Shown: piece after piece, positions 5,931-7,229 of the stretch
Layout of the letters: every line of letters starts with the position of its first letter
Numbering within the stretch: position 1 is the first letter of the stretch
Assembly: GCA_009776515.1 (NCBI GenBank)
Contig: WRNP01000057.1
Coordinates: forward strand, 3,050 to 10,278
DNA length: 7,229 nucleotides
Direction of reading: 5' to 3'
From: Dehalococcoidia bacterium
GTDB taxonomy: Bacteria > Chloroflexota > Dehalococcoidia > Dehalococcoidales > UBA1222
Made by a program: the position numbers and the translations under genes
Notes under the pieces: model-generated
Databases searched by the model: none
Told to the model about the DNA's origin: nothing
The model's input: the letters and a program-made list of their open reading frames with translations, nothing else

Positions 5931-6111
5931 CCCTGGTTGTCATCTCGGGTCTTTGGGCAGCGCACACGAGGCGTGAGGTTGACACCAAAGAGCATCAGGT
6001 ATATCATCTCACTATCGCGTACCGGACTCTGCTTTTGCCAATTAACGTTTGGCATTGGTGGTTATCGGCATGGTTGCTTATTCGCGAGTACCGCCCACCA
6101 AGCAAGAGCAG
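5931..6111. other. Intergenic region before the hydroxylase operon
   Basis: About 180 bases with no credible gene before the promoter. TGCCAA (6036-6041) and TTGGCA (6049-6054) form an inverted repeat with a 7-base loop, overlapping an alternative CCAAT/ATTGG pairing (6038-6042 with 6054-6058). TTGGTGG (6055-6061) and CCACCAA (6095-6101) form a wider pair. These lie 50-100 bases upstream of the promoter, a suitable place for an activator or repressor site, but no regulator is identifiable. Confidence 0.4.
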
Positions 6112-6140
6112 ATGACGGTCGAAGTGCGCCGTGATAAAAT
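6112..6140 (+). promoter_or_regulatory. Promoter of the molybdenum hydroxylase operon
   Basis: ATGACG (6112-6117, four of six matches to TTGACA) and TAAAAT (6135-6140) are 17 bases apart, and TGA just before the -10 box makes it an extended -10. Transcription would start near 6147, leaving a leader of about 77 bases. Confidence 0.6.
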
Positions 6141-6223
6141 ACAAAGAACGTAGGAGGGAACACGAAAGCACAAAAAGCTGAGTTAATATCCAGGATACCC
6201 CAGATAAATAAAAGGAGAGATTA

Positions 6224-6940
6224 ATGGCCGAAGAAAAGCAATCAACTAAAATGGCCGAGAAAGGGAAGCTTTCCCGGCGCGATTTCCTCAAGGATGCCGG
6301 CCTCATCGTAGGCGGCGCCACCATCGGCTCCATCGCCCTGGTTAACGCCTGCGGTACAACAACAACAGAGACCGTCGGCGTTACCAATACTGTCACTAAC
6401 ACCACCACCGTAGGCAACGTCACCAATACTGCCACTACCACTGTCACTGTCACCCCACCTGTCACCACCACCGATCCCCGCGCTGCTTTCAACGTCAACG
6501 GCAAAGAGTACAAGGTTGATATCCAACCATATTGGTCTCTGAGCCACGTGCTGCGCGAGTGCCTGGGCTTGACCGCCCTTAAAATCGGTTGCGACCGCGG
6601 TGAATGCGGCCACTGCACCGTACTGGTAAACGGCAAGGCTATCTACTCATGCCTAATGCTAGCCAACGATGCCATCGCTCCCGCCAAAATCGAAACGTCC
6701 GAGTCCCTATCCGCCGACAAAATCAACCTGGAGCCCATCGCCAAGGCCTATCTTGATAACATGGCCTATCAGTGCGGTTTTTGTACCTCAGGCTTCATGA
6801 TGGCTACCAAAGCCCTGCTCGCCGACAACCCCAGCCCCACCATGCTTGAGGTACAGGAGGGACTATCCGGGCACATGTGCGTCTGCTCCGCCATCAAGAG
6901 GGTCTGCGAGACCGTCTATAAGTTAGGAGGAGGTTCATAA
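6224..6940 (+). CDS. Tat-exported [2Fe-2S] subunit of a xanthine dehydrogenase/aldehyde oxidoreductase-type molybdenum hydroxylase
   Basis: Electron-transfer subunit carrying two [2Fe-2S] clusters that pass electrons from the molybdopterin subunit to an acceptor. The 238 residues exceed the usual 150-170 because of an N-terminal extension. S17-R18-R19-D-F-L-K is a near-ideal Tat motif followed by a hydrophobic stretch. V40-N41-A42-C43 is a plausible lipobox, and residues 44-84 are a Thr/Val-rich tether. The plant-type ferredoxin domain has C123-x4-C128-x2-C131 and C143. The helical second-cluster domain has C184-x2-C187 and C219-x-C221 with 31 residues between, so all eight ligands are present. 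AGGAGA precedes ATG 6224. The stop overlaps the start of the catalytic subunit. The substrate cannot be told from this subunit: isoquinoline, aldehyde, purine and aromatic hydroxylases all share it. Export of the Fe-S subunit by Tat is known for E. coli PaoA. Confidence 0.92.
   Translation: MAEEKQSTKMAEKGKLSRRDFLKDAGLIVGGATIGSIALVNACGTTTTETVGVTNTVTNTTTVGNVTNTATTTVTVTPPVTTTDPRAAFNVNGKEYKVDIQPYWSLSHVLRECLGLTALKIGCDRGECGHCTVLVNGKAIYSCLMLANDAIAPAKIETSESLSADKINLEPIAKAYLDNMAYQCGFCTSGFMMATKALLADNPSPTMLEVQEGLSGHMCVCSAIKRVCETVYKLGGGS
6374..6446 (+). repeat. Imperfect tandem duplication in the Thr-rich tether
   Basis: ACCAATACTG followed by YCACTA occurs at 6383 and again 39 bases later at 6422, inside two similar units of about 36 bases (6374-6409 and 6410-6446). 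At protein level it gives repeated VTNT blocks in the tether of the Fe-S subunit. Length change here would alter tether reach without touching the clusters. Confidence 0.6.
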
Positions 6941-7229
6941 TGACCGTTGCGGATTTTGAAAGAGACTTAAACGTCATCGGCAAGGCCAAGGTCATGGAAA
7001 AGTTTGGCCAGCGCATCATCACTGGCCACTGGGACTATGCCCAAGATCTTTTCCCCGGCCAGAAGCTTTTCACTGGCATCAAGACCTGCCCACATGCCCA
7101 CGCCACCATCAAAAGCGTAGATACCTCGGAAGCTGCAAATATGCCGGGCGTCAAGGCAGTCTGCACCTATTTGGAGGTGCCCAGACCCGCCATGCCCATG
7201 CCGGCTAGCGGCCAGACCACCGCCGAAAT
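6940..7229 (+). CDS. Molybdopterin-binding catalytic subunit of the hydroxylase, N-terminal fragment
   Basis: Large subunit that would bind the molybdenum cofactor and hydroxylate the substrate; only 96 complete codons are inside the window. ATG 6940 overlaps the TAA of the preceding gene by one base, with AGGAGGAGG just upstream inside that gene, so translation is coupled. The fragment shows the a/b hammerhead domain that opens this family: G-I-K-T-C-P-H-A-H-A (46-55), IKSVDTSEAANMPGVKAV (57-74). There is no signal peptide, so if the complex is exported this subunit must travel folded with the Tat-tagged Fe-S subunit. The Mo-binding domains and catalytic Glu lie beyond the edge. Confidence 0.88.
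   Translation, partial: MTVADFERDLNVIGKAKVMEKFGQRIITGHWDYAQDLFPGQKLFTGIKTCPHAHATIKSVDTSEAANMPGVKAVCTYLEVPRPAMPMPASGQTTAE

Noticed and set aside
6055..6101. Possible tRNA-like or small RNA fold from the TTGGTGG/CCACCAA pair
   Set aside because: No T-loop consensus, anticodon arm or CCA end on either strand; the pair is distant and short.
5807..6134. Open frames of about 80 codons on both strands across the ftsZ terminator
   Set aside because: They exist because a perfect 19-bp palindrome is open on both strands; no motif, and they cross a strong terminator.
6151..6158. Strong Shine-Dalgarno-like AGGAGGG in the hydroxylase leader
   Set aside because: No ATG, GTG or TTG follows at a usable distance, so it does not mark a leader peptide.
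6004..6636. 210-codon minus-strand open frame opposite the Fe-S subunit
   Set aside because: Antisense to a clear two-cluster ferredoxin subunit; its Val/Thr-rich middle is the complement of the Thr-rich tether.
1..7229. Genome-wide reassignment of UGA to Gly or Trp
   Set aside because: TrmD, MraZ, RsmH, FtsA and FtsZ are full length with no internal TGA, and tryptophans are TGG throughout. Only one TGA lies inside a gene, at a redox-Cys position.

Overview
The window looks like chromosomal DNA of a Dehalococcoidia-like Chloroflexota bacterium. This placement is inferred from gene content: a very short mraZ-rsmH-ftsA-ftsZ division cluster without mur, ftsL, ftsQ, ftsW or ftsI genes, plus a Tat-exported molybdenum hydroxylase. 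It was not tested by any search. The DNA is moderately GC-rich. Genes lie on both strands, with a divergent promoter region near 1533-1928.

Left part, minus strand. trmD (tRNA m1G37 methyltransferase) is followed, after its own promoter-bearing gap, by a lipoprotein gene whose 3' end runs off the left edge. The lipoprotein has a lipobox, a long Thr/Ser/Pro-rich tether and a thioredoxin-like domain. At the first position of the expected CxxC motif the frame holds TGA rather than a cysteine codon. The same frame then stays open for all 58 remaining codons and encodes the rest of the thioredoxin fold, including a T-P (cis-Pro) motif. A bulged stem-loop starts just after the TGA and resembles a bacterial SECIS. 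This is the best candidate novelty in the window: an exported UxxC selenoprotein not seen by standard gene calling.

Middle part, plus strand. A TTGACA promoter and three exact TGGGA repeats at 10-bp period (a MraZ operator) precede mraZ, which is almost fused to rsmH. A 120-bp gap with a TATAAT box and two back-to-back inverted repeats leads into ftsA and ftsZ. A perfect 19-bp hairpin terminator closes the unit. FtsA carries its C-terminal amphipathic membrane anchor. FtsZ has its FtsA-binding peptide followed by an unusual basic 28-residue tail.

Right part, plus strand. A fresh promoter drives a molybdenum hydroxylase operon: a [2Fe-2S] subunit with a Tat signal, probable lipobox and Thr/Val-rich tether, then the start of the molybdopterin-binding catalytic subunit, which is cut by the window edge. 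Both exported proteins here use the same plan of lipid anchor, low-complexity Thr-rich tether and redox domain.
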